From NCBI RefSeq assembly GCF_035818615.1, contig NZ_JAYKZY010000001.1, positions 854,702 to 918,701 of the forward strand: 64,000 nt of DNA, written 5' to 3'. The notes beneath the pieces are model-generated. The model was not told where the DNA came from. It searched no databases and worked only from the letters and a program-made list of their open reading frames with translations. The position numbers and the translations under genes were made by a program. This document shows positions 54,532 to 64,000 of this stretch, in pieces (the first letter of the stretch is position 1; each line of letters begins with the position of its first letter). The stretch comes from Sphingobium sp. CR2-8. GTDB lineage: Bacteria; Pseudomonadota; Alphaproteobacteria; Sphingomonadales; Sphingomonadaceae.

Positions 54532-56752
54532 ATGAGGGGACGGGCTTGTGGTCTTTTGCTGGCTGGTGCTTCGGTGCTGGCCGTTCTCGGTTCACAACCG
54601 GCGTTTGCACAAACCGCGGCGCCGACGGGCGATAGTGCGGGCCAGGCAGATGCCACCCAATTGGAAGATATAGTCGTCACTGCACAGAAACGATCGGAGA
54701 ACCTTCAGTCCGTGCCCGTTTCGGTGACCGCATTTACAGCCGGCTCGCTCGAGACACGCGGCGTGAGGTCGCTACTAGACGTCGCGGGCCTGGCTCCCAG
54801 CCTATCGCTTCCCGTACAGAATGGTGTGGTTCTGCCCTTTCTCCGTGGAATCGGAAATTCGGCCAACAATCCCGGTAATGAAGGCAGCGTCGCGGTGTAC
54901 GTCGACGGTGTCTATTTTACACGACTATCCTCCGGCTTCTTCTCTCTCAGCAACATCGAGCGGGTCGAAGTCCTGAAAGGCCCGCAAGGTACGCTCTTCG
55001 GCCGCAATGCCAGCGGAGGGGTCATCCAGATCATCACGCAGGATCCCTCTCAGGAATTCAGCGGCAAGGCACATCTCGGATACGGCGCCTTCGACACGCT
55101 GACCGGCGACCTGTACATGACCGCCGGTCTTGGCGATGGTGCGGCGATCGACCTTTCGCTCGCCGGGCGCAGGCAGGGTGATGGCTACGGTGTCAATCGC
55201 GCGACCGGCAACCGCGCCGCCTACCACGACGAATTCACCGTCCGCAGCAAGCTGCTGATCGAGCCGACCGATCGGACTAAGATTACCCTTAGTGGCTTCT
55301 ATGCCTATTCCAACTCCTCTGCACAGGGCAGTTTCGTACCGGGCACGTCACAGGGCTTCCAGTCGGCGCCGTTCGATCGAGCAACACCCAACCGCTTTTA
55401 TGACTTGAACACCGATATCGATCCTTATTCGCACCAGCAATCTTGGGGCGGCTCGATCAAGGTGCGGCAGGATCTCGGTTTCGCAGAATTCAGCAGTATC
55501 TCAGCATATCTGCACGACAAAGAGGATCTGCGGTTTGACTTGGACAATGGACCGAGGCCGGATGGTTACGGGCGGTTCCCGGTCAGCATCGATCAGTATA
55601 CGCAGGAGTTTCAGCTAGCCAATTCTACACCCGGCGGAGTCCAGTGGATTTTGGGTCTGTTCTATTACGATACCACGACCAAGATCGATGCCTTGAATTT
55701 TCAGGGACAGCAATTTTTTCCCGGTGACGTTATCGGCGACGGCAACCTGAACGAGCTTAGGCTGGGTGCGCAGCAATCTGCGAAGTCCTATGCAGGCTAT
55801 GCTCAGGCCAGCGTCGAAGTCTTACCCAAGGTCAAACTGACGGGCGGTCTCCGCTATACCAAGGACGATCTTAAGGGGACCGGATCGACGACGATCACGT
55901 TGGGCAATGTTCAGGTACTGTCGAGCCCGAGTACGCCCGGCAAGTATGACAATGACAGGCTCACGTTCCGAGCAGCGGTTGATTATCAATTTACAGACGA
56001 CGCGATGATCTTCGGGTCTTTCAGTCGCGGGTACAAGTCGGGTGTATTCAACCTGCTCGGTTTCGATCCCAACGCCACAAAGGCAGAAGTTGTCGATGCA
56101 TATGAAGTCGGTATCAAAAGCGAACTATTTGATCGCCGTGTGCGCTTCAACATTTCGGCATTCTGGTACGACATCACGAACCCTCAGGTGCAGTTGCTCA
56201 TTGGGAACGTAACTGTTCTGGCAAATGCGCAGAGGGCGCGCACCCGGGGGATCGAGTTCGACGGCTTGGTGCGCGTTACGCAGGGCCTGACGATCGACTT
56301 TGGCGCGACGGTGCTCGACTCGACCTATCGCCGCTATTTCGGCGCGCCCGACGGTCCAATCAATCCCCTCCCCCTTTGGCTCGGTCAGCCCGCTGCGTAG
56401 CATCGACGCATCCGGTAATCGGACACCATATGGTGCCAAGTTGACCGGACATGTCGGGGCGCAATACAGCGCCTCCACGTCTATCGGGCAGGTGACCGCG
56501 TCAGCCGATTACAATTATAGCAGCGGCATTTATTTCGAGCCGAACAACTTTCTGCGGCAGCCAGCCTATCACATGGTGAATGCCCAGCTGACACTGAAAC
56601 CGAATGACACTTTCAGTGTATCGATCTGGAGCCGCAATATCGCCAACGAAAAGATCCTCACGTACGCCGGCACGCAGGTCGGTGCCACGGGATATCCATA
56701 TCTACCGGCCGCGCCCAGGACATGGGGCTTCACCGCCGGGGTCAATTTCTAG
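54532..56752 (+). pseudogene. TonB-dependent receptor (TBDR-4) with a one-base frameshift
   Basis: The first 622 residues are a normal receptor: signal peptide to AFAQ, plug with LEDIVVTAQKRSENLQSVP and RVEVLKGPQGTLFGRNASGG, then the barrel. At a C5 run (56370-56374) one extra C shifts the frame and the protein would end at TAG 56398. Removing the base restores the rest (SIDASGNRTPYGAKL through RTWGFTAGVNF) for about 740 residues, matching TBDR-1 and TBDR-2. Only one lesion is seen, so a sequencing error is possible. GAGAGGAAATC precedes the ATG. Confidence 0.85.
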
Positions 56753-56761
56753 GAGTGTATG

Positions 56762-57444
56762 ATGAGGATTTATGACCGTGAAGGCGCGCCCCACCCCGCC
56801 CGGGTTCGCATAGTGCTGGCCGAGAAGGGGCTTACGGACAAGGTCGAGTTCATCAGTGTCGATCTCATATCCGCCGAGCAGAAGCAACCGAGCTTTCTGG
56901 CCAAGAACCCGATCGGGAAAATCCCGTTGCTGGAACTGGACGACGGCACCATTATCTCGGAATGTACCGCCATCACTGAGTATCTCGATACCCTAGATGG
57001 CAATCCGACCCTCACGGGCCGAACGCCGCGGGAAAAGGGGCTCATCCATATGATGCAGCGTCGTGCCGAGGCAATGGTGATCGACGCGGTGGATGATTAT
57101 TTCCACTATGGTACCCCCGGCCTCGGCCCGGCGCTGCGACCATGGCGGGCGCCCGACTGGATCGGCGCCAAGCAATGGGGGAACGGCGCGGTGCCTTCGC
57201 CGTCGCTAACCTGCCCTATTTCGATGCGCTGCTGGCGCGCCAGCCGTTTCTTGCAGGAACGACTTTCACCATGCCGGACATCACCCTATTTGCAGGGCTG
57301 ATGTTCGCGGAGCTGGTCGGTCTGCCCATCGACATAAAGCTTGTGGCGCTGCACGCTTGGCGGGACAAGGTGGGCGATCTGCCTGCCGTGAAGGAGCGGA
57401 GCGGACAAACGCCCCGCGCCGAAGACATTGCGCGCCAAACTTGA
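56762..57444 (+). pseudogene. Glutathione S-transferase with a one-base frameshift
   Basis: The N-terminal thioredoxin-like domain is intact (MRIYDREGAPHPARVRIVL, NPIGKIPLLELDDG, ISECTAITEYLD), then the frame shifts at a G5 run (57177-57181, one G too few). The C-terminal domain continues in another frame (FAVANLPYFDALLAR, FLAGTTFTMPDITLFAGL). Repair gives about 227 residues, the normal size. AGGAG lies 6 bases before ATG 56762, directly after the TBDR-4 stop, so both belong to one transcript. The substrate could be an electrophilic intermediate. Confidence 0.85.
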
Positions 57445-57854
57445 ATTGGTTTGGTTGGCTGAAATAATGATCGGCGATTTGATGTTGCTTATCGAGTCGC
57501 TCATCGAGCTGGTCTTCGGAACTGCAATTGTGATGGGCTGAATTTGACCATCGGGCGAATGCGGATTTTGATCGCAAGAATACAGATATGCGCAGCTCTC
57601 TTCGCGCCCGGATATTGAACCCAACTTTAGGGGCACTTGGGCTCGGTCGGGGACATTGGGTGCAGCGATATGAAGGAGCGAGTTTGGCTATGGCAGAGTA
57701 CCTCGCCGCCGAAGTACGAGCGGCTAAGGTCGGACCAGATCATTGCGGGTCAGTTGGGCGGTTGGTTCCAACCAGCCGCTCTTCAGAACCTCACTAAGCG
57801 ACTAGCGGGTATCATCGCTCGCGGCCGTTGCGTCGTTCGCCCAAGCAATCGCTA
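57445..57854. other. Unassigned gap next to the insertion sequence
   Basis: 410 bases with short open frames of no recognisable family. Together with the segment right of the insertion sequence it is part of the older mobile-element background. Confidence 0.4.
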
Positions 57855-58706
57855 GGGTTCAGACGCTTCAGAGCCAGAAGGCAACGGCCGTCGCCAAGGC
57901 TCACGGTCGAGAGGAAATTTCTAGCCAGCTTGTCGTAATGGGAGGCGATGCGGCGGAAGTCCCTCAGGCGGCAGAACATTGCTTCGACCCGCCAACGGTG
58001 CTTGTAGCGGCGTTCGTCATTATGGATTGGGCGCTAGCGGTTCCGTCGACCTGGGATCACTGGGATCGTTCCCTGCTCACGCAGTGCAGCCCTGATGCAG
58101 ATGGCATCGTAACCGCGGTCCGCGATCACCCGCTTCATTCCCGCTGTTTCGCCGATCAGCAGGTCCGCGCCCTTCACATCCCAGGTGTTGCCCGGCGTCA
58201 GGACAAGACGGAGTGGTCGCCCGATGACGTGGACAAGGACGTGGATTTTCGTAGTGCTTCCGCCACGCGAGATGCCAATGGCATTGACTCGCGCCGCCTT
58301 TTGCGCCACCGGCGCTGCGGTCGGCCTGGATGTAGCTGCTGCCGATCTGACCGGTTTCGGCGATCCAGCCTTCCTCGGTCAACGTCGCCAGGATGCAGGT
58401 CCAGATGCCCCGGCGGCTCCATCGGTTCCAGCGGTTGTAAACAGTCGTCGCCGGCCCAAATTAGGAAGGGCAATCTGCCCATCGCCCACCGCGATTTAGC
58501 ATGTGAATGATGCCAGAGATGACCCGCCGGTCATCAACCCGCCGTGCCCCGGGCTGGTTCTTCGGCAGATGAGGCTCGATTGCTGCCCATGCTTGATCCG
58601 AAAGCCAGAACAAAGAACGCGACATGCCCGGCAGCCTCATGCTCAGTGGAGACTCATTGGATCAATGCGCGCACAGAATTTCAAGAGGTTGATTGAGTTT
58701 GGACCC
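57855..58706 (-). mobile_element. Decayed IS5-family insertion sequence
   Basis: An element of 852 bases bounded by imperfect inverted ends: GGGTTCAGAC at the left and, on the other strand, GGGTCCAAAC at the right (8 of 10 equal). TA flanks each end as a two-base target duplication. Removal with one TA restores the 12-bp palindrome ATCGCTAGCGAT, which contains the stop codon of the lytic transglycosylase gene. Size, TA target and transposase type suggest the IS427-like group. The transposase is broken, so the copy is inactive on its own. Confidence 0.75.
57868..58625 (-). pseudogene. IS5-family transposase, multiply interrupted
   Basis: Reading from ATG 58625: LFWLSDQAWAAIEPHLPKNQ, RRVISGIIHMLNRGGRWADCPS, a TAA at 58461-58463, then TVYNRWNRWSRRGIW and a frameshift near 58270 into RVNAIGISRGGSTTKIHVL, TWDVKGADLL, VIADRGYDA. 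A TAG at 58034-58036 follows and then WRVEAMFCRLRDFRRIASH YDKLARNF (the YREK-type end), with a last shift before AVAFWL and stop. The DDE residues are individually present. One frameshift could be programmed as in some IS5 groups, but two stops show decay. Confidence 0.85.
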
Positions 58707-59239
58707 TAGCGATCAACAGATTCGTACAAACGGAAGATTGCAGGACCAACACGCTCGGTAAGACGCATGGCTACGTCGGAAGCATAACGTCGCTGACGAC
58801 TTGCACGCGGGCTATGATAAACACCAACTGCGCGCCAATAATCCCGCGTTAGTCTAAGGGCCGACAAGAAAATCCAGCGCGCAGCTTCCGCGTTGAAGCA
58901 AGGGTTGTCTCGAAGCCAAATGCGGACCTGAGCGGGTGGCCGGTGCAGCAAATAGGCAAGCTTTGGAACCCACCAACTGTTGATCTGGAACGGGCCGAGG
59001 TCGTGGCTTCCATCGCTGTTTTGAATTTCAGCGCCAAGCCACCCCCCTTCCTGATCTCGAAAGCCCCAGAGGGTCTTCTCGAGCCAAACTTGCCCTGGCG
59101 CCGCTTGATGGATGCAGCGAGCGACCGCCACCTCGTTGCGGGCCACGGGGCGAGAAGGTAAGGCAAAGCCTACGTCCGGCCACGCCATCAAAAGACAGAT
59201 GCCGATCAAGGCAGGTCTATGGCTAGCGATCAATAGCAT
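58706..59239 (-). CDS. Conjugation-type lytic transglycosylase
   Basis: A 177-residue secreted protein: signal peptide (ICLLMAWPDVGFA), then a goose-lysozyme/SLT-like domain with WGFRDQEGGWLGAEIQNSDG (catalytic Glu expected in QEGG) and HDLGPFQINSWW. Such enzymes open peptidoglycan for type IV secretion or conjugative pili. The TAG stop is at the junction with the insertion sequence; because the target was itself TAG, the protein is unchanged. It stands next to TraG-like DNA on the opposite strand. Confidence 0.82.
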   Translation of the reverse strand: MLLIASHRPALIGICLLMAWPDVGFALPSRPVARNEVAVARCIHQAAPGQVWLEKTLWGFRDQEGGWLGAEIQNSDGSHDLGPFQINSWWVPKLAYLLHRPPAQVRIWLRDNPCFNAEAARWIFLSALRLTRDYWRAVGVYHSPRASRQRRYASDVAMRLTERVGPAIFRLYESVDR

Positions 59240-59400
59240 TGCGGTCCTCCCTCAATCGCTCGTCGCGCTCCCGCCCGTCGGGGTGCGATAATTGCTGATC
59301 GCGTCCGGCCATCAACGACCGAATATGTCGCTCCAGACGTTCCGCCCCTAGGCGCGCCGCGCCGCATCTTTCTCCGCGCCCTGCGCGTCGCGCGCGTCGC

Positions 59401-61334
59401 CCACCACTGGATATCTCCGAGCGCCTGTCCGACGCCGCCCTGTTCGAGAGCTATTCCGCTCATGTCTGCGCACGGACCGGCTATGACACCGGGAAGCCGG
59501 ATCAACTCGCCCGTTGCCGGTCGAACCTTGCCGAGATGGGTGACATGATGCTGGGAACGCCCCTCACCGCCCAGGCCTTCCTCACCAACATCCTCCTTGG
59601 CAACAGCGTGGGCGACGGGCCCAAGGTTCCGCCGCCGGTGCCAACGTCTCGACATCGGAGGGATATGCCTCCGCGCTGGAAGCGCAGGCATCCGCCATGG
59701 GAACAGGCGCCCGCCGCGGCGCAGCCTCGGGCTTTGGCGACTTTGGCGAGCGCTCGAGCTTTGCCGCCAATCGCGGTTTCGGCGCAGCCGGCGCGATCGG
59801 CGCCGCCCATGGCGACGGCTGCCCGGGCGGCACCGCCATGGCGATCGGCGGCATAGACGCTGCGCGCGAACTGGGCGGCCTCGCCCCGGCGCTGACGGGC
59901 AAGGATCTGAGCGATCTGGCCACTGCAAGCGCCGTGCGCGCAGCCGCCGCGACAGGCGCGATCCACAGTTTCGCCGAGAAAGATGCCCTGCGAAAACTGG
60001 GCACAGGCTATTTCGGCGGCGGGGAAGCGGGCGAAAAGGCGTTCGCCGGCTTCACCCAAAATCTCGTCCAGTGGCGAGCCTTCGGGGACACACGCGCCTA
60101 TAATTTTGCAGAACGTTCGGGCAAGCTCGATGCGCAGCGTGAGATCGGACATGACGGGACGCGAAGCGCGGCGCGGATCGGCGAGCAGCGTCGGCAATCT
60201 GAAAATTTCGGCTTTGCCGAGGGCGCGTCTGCCGCAGGCGTATCGACGCGAGAAGCCGCGCGGCTGGACAGCTTCATCCGGACACTGACCGACACATCAG
60301 GCAATCAGGTCGACATGGCAGAAGGCGGCGCAGAGGGGATCGCCGACCGCGCGCGCAACGCTCGCCTCTCCAGCATCGTGGACAAGGAGCGCCTCACGCG
60401 TATGCAATCGCTCCTTCGGGCTAACGGCATTGAGCTGAGCAAGCGCCAGATCGCGATGGACCAAAATGGCGATTTCAGCCTCAACCTCACCCCGGCAACG
60501 GCCGCCCAGATGTGGCAGGCAGGTCTTCTCAATGAAAGCCAACTAGGCGCCGTGGCCAATGGCGGCCATGCGCGCTTCAGCCTTGCCCATAATGATCTTC
60601 TCGTCTCCAGCAGCGCTGGCTTCGAGCAGTCGGCGCGCAACGATAGCAGCACGCGGTTCGAGGCGGGCAAACAGGCTGGGCCAGATACAATCGAGCATTT
60701 CATGGGCGGAGGGACGGAAGGCCGCGCGGCTATGGCCAACTGGCTGCGCGGTGGGTTCGAGATGGACCGCAAGGGCGATTGGCGGCTTAAGCCCCAGGTC
60801 GCCGATACCCTGCAACGCGACGTTCAGGCCATCATGGCACAGACCGGCTGGGACCGGAATATTTCGCGATCGGCGCAGGATCAGACGGCATTCGGTATCT
60901 CGGTGAAGGGCGAAATCGGCGGCGGTGCCGGGAGCGGCGCGTCCCCTGGTAAATCGTCAGGCTCGTCTCGAGGCGCAAGCGGTCGAAGTGGAGGGTCCAT
61001 AGGAACCTCATCGCAGGAAAGCAGCATTACAAGCGAGACAGCAAATTCTCAGCTAAACGTCGTCAATTACGATGTGCGCGAAGCGATAGCGAAGGCGGAA
61101 AAGGGAGCATCCCGATCGGTAAATCCGAGCGCAGAATTCGCAGACCAGCTTTCATCTGAGATTCTGGGTCCTCAGGGGCTCCGCAACCGATATCTATGTG
61201 ACGCAGACAATAGAAGAGGAACGGCAGACCTAACCGCTCCGATAAACTCGATCGAGCAAGCATCTATCCTCCTTAGTGGTGGCTTCTCGAACGACCTTGA
61301 TAACGGGCCAGCGGATGGAAACTCATCCTTTTAG
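59401..61334 (+). pseudogene. traG: TraG-like conjugation protein, truncated and frameshifted
   Basis: The 59697-61334 frame (545 residues) fits the hydrophilic C-terminal part of F-type TraG in sphingomonad plasmids (Gly/Ala-rich GERSSFAANRGFG, LVQWRAFGDTRAYNFAERSG, QIAMDQNGDFSLNLTPATAAQ, Gly/Ser-rich tail). Upstream, ISERLSDAALFESYSAHVC and TAQAFLTNILLGNSVGDG continue in another frame, with a shift near 59635. The membrane-spanning N-terminal half is missing because the minus-strand transglycosylase gene occupies that place. The TraG name is from pattern recognition and the exact homology limits are uncertain. Confidence 0.6.
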
Positions 61335-61770
61335 AAGCGCGATTGATATAGGCTGCGTTCAACGGATTTAGGGTATTGCCGACCCAAAGTGCTCCAGACC
61401 GTGGATCCAAGGGATCGAATTCGCACGGCATCCCCGAAGGCCCATAGCTGTCAGCGCCGAGAAACATCTGATCTGGGGAGGCGGCATCGCTGTCGACATA
61501 AGGCTGCGCAGCCAACCACTCTCGAAAGAAGCCGAACCACAGGATGAATGCGACGAGAGGCGGGAAAAAGAAGATCGTCAAAAATCCGGCTGCTGCTGAA
61601 TTGTAGAAAGCGCCGAGTGGCTGTACGTGCCCACTGGCTGCCATACCGCCCCAATAGACCGGAACAGCGCTCCACCAGAGCTTCGCGTAGACTGGACGCC
61701 ATAACCAGTCGCCGATCCTAAGAGATCCCTGATGGGATAAAGCGCAATTGTTTTGGTGAACTTCCGACAT
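61273..61770 (-). CDS. Small membrane protein of unknown function
   Basis: A 165-residue protein with two predicted membrane helices: WWSAVPVYWGGMAASG near residue 35 and FLTIFFFPPLVAFILWFGFF near residue 65. A soluble C-terminus (GPSGMPCEFDPLDPRSGALWVGN) follows. The start at ATG 61770 has GAGGAG 4 bases upstream. It overlaps the end of the TraG-like frame tail to tail by 62 bases. The location suggests a conjugation-associated or plasmid function; no family is recognised. Confidence 0.6.
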   Translation of the reverse strand: MSEVHQNNCALSHQGSLRIGDWLWRPVYAKLWWSAVPVYWGGMAASGHVQPLGAFYNSAAAGFLTIFFFPPLVAFILWFGFFREWLAAQPYVDSDAASPDQMFLGADSYGPSGMPCEFDPLDPRSGALWVGNTLNPLNAAYINRASKRMSFHPLARYQGRSRSHH

Positions 61771-62350
61771 GACACTCCTCTTCCCAACATAATAGCACTT
61801 CATTCGTACCGAAAAAGTGCAAAACGCACATATTTGGAAAGTTAAATTGCGTTTCGTCGAGATGCAGCCGCGTAGGGCGATTGCAGACCATTGAACTCGC
61901 GAAGCTTACATGGCGCCATGCAGCTTCTAATGTCTGCAGGCTTGCAGCATTTTAGTTTTAAGCTCATTATCAATATCGGCGGGCAGACCCTATTTGGGAA
62001 TGCTCATGATTCGAAAATATCAGCGATGGCTATCGCGCAGTGAGGCTTTGGATTTCGGTCGGACGGTTGGCACATTTGGGTGCACTCCCGCTTCCGTAGA
62101 TTTGCCCAATGTTCCTGATTTACCCCTTGCCCTTGCCCTGCAAGATTGCAACCATGGTTGAAGATGGTCAGCCGCAAGGTCGGAAGCTGTGCCCGGATAG
62201 ACATGAATGCCAGAGTGGCATCCCTCAGCAGCACGGCCAACACACGCGTTTGGTCGCGTTGGTTCGGTTACTTGCACGGGACGCTGCTCGACGTGCGTAC
62301 GCCGACTTTCTCAAGGAGTCAGAACAAGGCTCCTAGGCAGGAGAATGATT
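61771..62350. other. Region upstream of the recombinase with a possible small gene
   Basis: 580 bases. A plus-strand frame ending at 62336 has a helical C-terminus (RLVALVRLLARDAARRAYADF) that resembles small proteins often found just before serine recombinases; possible starts are 62109 and 62154, neither with a ribosome site. It ends 14 bases before the recombinase start. The rest is AT-richer and shows no gene. Confidence 0.4.
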
Positions 62351-64000
62351 GTGAAGGTTGCCGTCTACGCCCGCTATTCCGGAGACAATCAGCGGGAAGT
62401 CTCGATTGTGGATCAGCTCCGTATTTGCAGGTTGCACGCCGAGAAGATGGGTTGGGACATCGTAGAAGAATATACCGACCCTAAGATATCCGGTGCTTCA
62501 CTGCTTCGCCCAGGTATTCAGGCGCTGATAGCGGATGCAGGGAGCCATAGATTCCAGATTGTGCTTGCCGAAGCCATGGACCGCCTATCGCGCGATCAGC
62601 AGGATATGGCCGGCATCTTCAAGCGAATGAATTTTTCCGACATAAAGATCGTGACCCTCTCAGAAGGAGAAATCAGCCACCTTCATGTCGGCCTGAAGGG
62701 AACGATGAACGCCCTTTTCCTCAAAGATCTCGCGGACAAGGTGAGGCGAGGATTGCGGGGGCGCGTCGAGCTCGGCAAATCAGGTGGCGGCAATTCATAT
62801 GGCTATGATGTCGTGCGCAGGTTGAATGCCATCGGCGAACTGGAACGCGGCGAGCGAACAATCAACGAGCTACAGGCTCAAATTATCCTTCGCATTTTCC
62901 GCGACTATATTGGCGGCAAGTCGCCGAAGACAATCGCCTTCGAACTCAACAGAGAAGGAATTGAGAGCCCGTCTGGCGGCCATTGGGGATCCAGCACAAT
63001 CAACGGCAATTGCCAGCGCGGTACGGGCATCCTCAATAATGAGATGTATGTCGGCAAGATTGTCTGGAATCGCCAGCGCTTCATTAAAGATCCCGATAGC
63101 GGAAAGCGTCAGGCACGGCTCAATCCTGAATCAGAGTGGGTCATACAAGACACCCCGGAACTTCGGATTGTGCCAAATGAGCTTTGGCAACAGGCCAAGG
63201 CGAAGCAAGGCTCCCTAAAGCTGTCACGGAACGGCGAGGCGTCCAAGGCCAGCTTTCGTGATCGCAGAAGGCCAAAACATCTTTTGACCGATCTTCTTCG
63301 CTGCGGCGTCTGCGGTGGTGTATACACGGCTGTTTCGGGAACTCTGCTGGGCTGCTCCACCGCCAAGAGCAAAGGTACGTGCGAGAACAGGCACAGCATC
63401 AGGCGAGATGTGCTTGATCAACTGGTGCTGGGAGCATTGCGGAATGAGCTTATGCAGCCGGAACTCTTTGCCGAGTTTTGCGACGAATTTACGCGCGAGA
63501 TAAATCGGGTCCGCGCTTCGGCGGGAAGTTCGGTCACGGCAGCTAAGGCAGAGATCAAAAAGATTGATCGCGATCTCGACATGCTCGTCAACCTGATCCT
63601 GCGGGGCGGGGCGGCTGACAAGATCAACGCCAAAATGGTTGCTCTTGAGGTGCGAAAGAAAGATCTGGAGTACGAGCTCGAGCGGAGTGAGGCACCGCTA
63701 CCAATGTTACATCCGAACATGGCGGTTCATTATCATCGACAACTCGATGGACTGCACTCGGCTATCTTGGGCATGGACGAATCCTCCCGCCTCCAGGCGC
63801 GCGAGATTCTGCATTCAATGCTTCAGTCTGTCTCGATCTCTCCAGATGGGGAGGAACATACGAAGATTGATATCCGAGGCGATCTGGCAGGCATCATCGC
63901 GGTCTGCCGACAGCAAAAAGGCCGCCCTAGGGCGGCCGTGAACGAAGTTATAGCTGGGCTATCGGGCCGCAGCCCGGCGTCCGACCAGATGCTTCTCGAT
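62351..64000 (+). CDS. Large serine recombinase (partial, runs off the window)
   Basis: An open frame of at least 550 residues. The resolvase domain begins KVAVYARYSGDNQREVSIVDQ, with the catalytic Ser in YARYS and MDRLSRDQQDMAG near residue 80. It is followed by the recombinase domain (SYGYDVVRRLN, GGKSPKTIAFELNREGIESP, NNEMYVGKIVWNRQRF), a zinc ribbon (LLRCGVCGG, TCENRH) and a coiled coil. The start is set at GTG 62351 because AGGAG lies 7 bases upstream; ATG 62345 is only 1 base from it. Such enzymes integrate phages, ICEs or transposons, so an attachment site may lie near this gene. Confidence 0.92.
   Translation, partial: MKVAVYARYSGDNQREVSIVDQLRICRLHAEKMGWDIVEEYTDPKISGASLLRPGIQALIADAGSHRFQIVLAEAMDRLSRDQQDMAGIFKRMNFSDIKIVTLSEGEISHLHVGLKGTMNALFLKDLADKVRRGLRGRVELGKSGGGNSYGYDVVRRLNAIGELERGERTINELQAQIILRIFRDYIGGKSPKTIAFELNREGIESPSGGHWGSSTINGNCQRGTGILNNEMYVGKIVWNRQRFIKDPDSGKRQARLNPESEWVIQDTPELRIVPNELWQQAKAKQGSLKLSRNGEASKASFRDRRRPKHLLTDLLRCGVCGGVYTAVSGTLLGCSTAKSKGTCENRHSIRRDVLDQLVLGALRNELMQPELFAEFCDEFTREINRVRASAGSSVTAAKAEIKKIDRDLDMLVNLILRGGAADKINAKMVALEVRKKDLEYELERSEAPLPMLHPNMAVHYHRQLDGLHSAILGMDESSRLQAREILHSMLQSVSISPDGEEHTKIDIRGDLAGIIAVCRQQKGRPRAAVNEVIAGLSGRSPASDQMLLD

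Noticed and set aside
57850..58712. Long inverted repeat of the IS including ATCGCTAGGGT
   Set aside because: The outer part is the palindromic target site; the true terminal repeats begin at GGGT.
1..64000. CRISPR array, tRNA, rRNA or riboswitch
   Set aside because: No regularly spaced repeats, no cloverleaf-like segment and no conserved riboswitch core were noticed by eye; a covariance-model scan was not possible.

Overview
The window looks like an accessory catabolic region of a Sphingomonadaceae bacterium (Sphingomonas, Novosphingobium, Sphingobium or Rhizorhabdus type). The base composition is moderately GC-rich. There are four large TonB-dependent receptors with the plug motif IVVTAQRR that is typical of this family, several soluble P450s with free-standing 2Fe-2S ferredoxins, and dense sets of short-chain dehydrogenases, SnoaL/NTF2-fold and EthD proteins. 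The assignment rests on gene style only; no rRNA or tRNA gene was seen.

Left part (1-14.4 kb): a meta-cleavage lower pathway (partial hydratase, 4-hydroxy-2-oxovalerate aldolase, acylating acetaldehyde dehydrogenase) stands beside a divergent IclR regulator. A collinear series follows: cyclase-family hydrolase, 3-ketosteroid-dehydrogenase-like flavoprotein, alpha/beta hydrolase, NTF2-like protein and two SDRs. This suggests oxidation and hydrolytic opening of an alicyclic ketone, possibly a steroid or terpenoid, feeding pyruvate and acetyl-CoA. After an AraC regulator come a CapA-like phosphoesterase and a TauD / class II aldolase / NTF2 operon.

Middle (14.6-41 kb): AraC and P450; an MDR reductase; an MFS exporter; then a minus-strand operon of aconitase-superfamily large and small subunits plus an isocitrate-lyase/PEP-mutase-type lyase, all joined by ATGA overlaps, with EthD and aldo/keto reductase genes downstream. 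This set resembles the dimethylmaleate hydratase plus 2,3-dimethylmalate lyase module of anaerobic nicotinate catabolism. Next come a beta-hydroxyacid dehydrogenase, a decayed LLM flavin monooxygenase, a third AraC, two TonB receptors, SDRs, a ferredoxin and a second P450, then a decayed carboxymuconolactone-decarboxylase-family gene and an MFS transporter.

Right part (41-57.5 kb): ferredoxin-P450 operon, AraC, a longer TonB receptor, an atypical Gfo/Idh oxidoreductase, and an EthD-SDR operon flanked by two paralogous TetR genes. A third TetR is divergent to a fourth TonB receptor. That receptor and the following glutathione transferase gene are each broken by a one-base shift in a homopolymer.

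Right end (57.8-64 kb): mobile DNA. It holds a decayed IS5-family element inserted exactly in the stop codon of a conjugation-type lytic transglycosylase, a truncated and frameshifted TraG-like gene, a small membrane protein and a large serine recombinase running off the window. The catabolic island therefore borders plasmid, ICE or prophage material.

Regulation appears modular: one IclR, four AraC (two paralogous pairs) and three TetR proteins. Two sequence elements recur upstream of separate genes (2280/18925 and 43354/50168).
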